Part shown: one piece after another, positions 63,878-64,000 of the stretch | Layout: each line of letters starts with the position of its first letter | How positions within the stretch are numbered: position 1 is the stretch's first letter | Assembly (NCBI GenBank): GCA_030374805.1 | Contig: JARGSG010000225.1 | Coordinates: 186,001 to 250,000 of the forward strand | Direction: 5' to 3' | From: Gracilaria gracilis | Taxonomy: Eukaryota; Rhodophyta; Florideophyceae; Gracilariales; Gracilariaceae | DNA length: 64,000 nt | Made by a program: the position numbers and the translations under genes | Notes under the pieces: generated by a model | Told to the model about the DNA's origin: nothing | Database searches by the model: none | The model's input: only the letters and a program-made list of their open reading frames with translations

Positions 63878-64000
63878 ATGGCATCTGACATCATTGTTGA
63901 ACTACAAGACACTCTTTCTAAGACGGACTTTGATACCATCACATCATTCATATTTTTATATAACGCGTTCAAACCCGAAGAAGCTGGGCAAACTAGAGTG
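63878..64000 (+). CDS. 5' end of an unidentified gene (partial)
   Basis: An ATG in the context ataaATGG opens a frame of 41 codons that reaches the window end. It starts MASDIIVELQDTLSKTDFDT, an acidic, helical start with protein-like composition. The family cannot be judged from 41 residues. Confidence 0.5.
   Translation, partial: MASDIIVELQDTLSKTDFDTITSFIFLYNAFKPEEAGQTRV

Overview
The window looks like nuclear DNA from a multicellular red alga of the Chondrus type (inference; no species-specific marker was tested). Support: most readable genes are intron-poor; one gene encodes an isopropylmalate dehydratase small subunit with a plastid-type leader; a PAPS-dependent sulfotransferase and typical eukaryotic housekeeping genes are present (AP-1 gamma-adaptin, ribosomal protein eL41, PP4R3, casein kinase 1, a Sec14-like protein); and two GT...AG introns can be read. 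Much of the window is mobile DNA or decayed genes.

Layout. 0-1.4 kb: low-complexity, Pro/Ser-rich sequence with a broken zinc-finger gene. 1.43-8.53 kb: an LTR retroelement with 425-bp LTRs, a primer-binding-site-like and a polypurine signal, both pointing to the minus strand. Its interior is almost non-coding and is packed with short interrupted palindromes CCC-N(3-5)-GGG. 8.5-10.1 kb: hairpin-rich repeats. 10.4-18.5 kb: three decayed genes (a beta-class DNA methyltransferase, a CK1 kinase, PP4R3/SMEK). 19-31 kb: a Tnp2/CACTA-type transposase with a possible partner gene, a SET-domain protein and charged unknown ORFs. 31.3-37.7 kb: a nested transposon cluster. It holds a piggyBac-type element, then a shorter relative sharing its CTAG target, and inside that a complete element carrying a DUF7869-type protein. 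Its TIRs and 6-bp CATATG target duplication can be read directly.

37.7-58.9 kb is the gene-rich part: a single-TM protein, gamma-adaptin, a small spliced mitochondrial-type protein, a Tc1 element with TA duplication, a sulfotransferase, eL41, a large helical protein and a divergent membrane protein, LeuD, a CRAL-TRIO protein, a small secreted peptide and a secreted heme peroxidase. 59.4-63.1 kb holds a protein with four PAM2 motifs and a Harbinger-type pair (DUF6818 Myb-like protein and HARBI1-type transposase), both damaged. The last 123 bases open a new plus-strand reading frame.

The most unusual signals are the interrupted-palindrome array inside the LTR element, the nested DUF7869/piggyBac-like cluster with its 16-bp perfect palindromes, and the multi-PAM2 protein.
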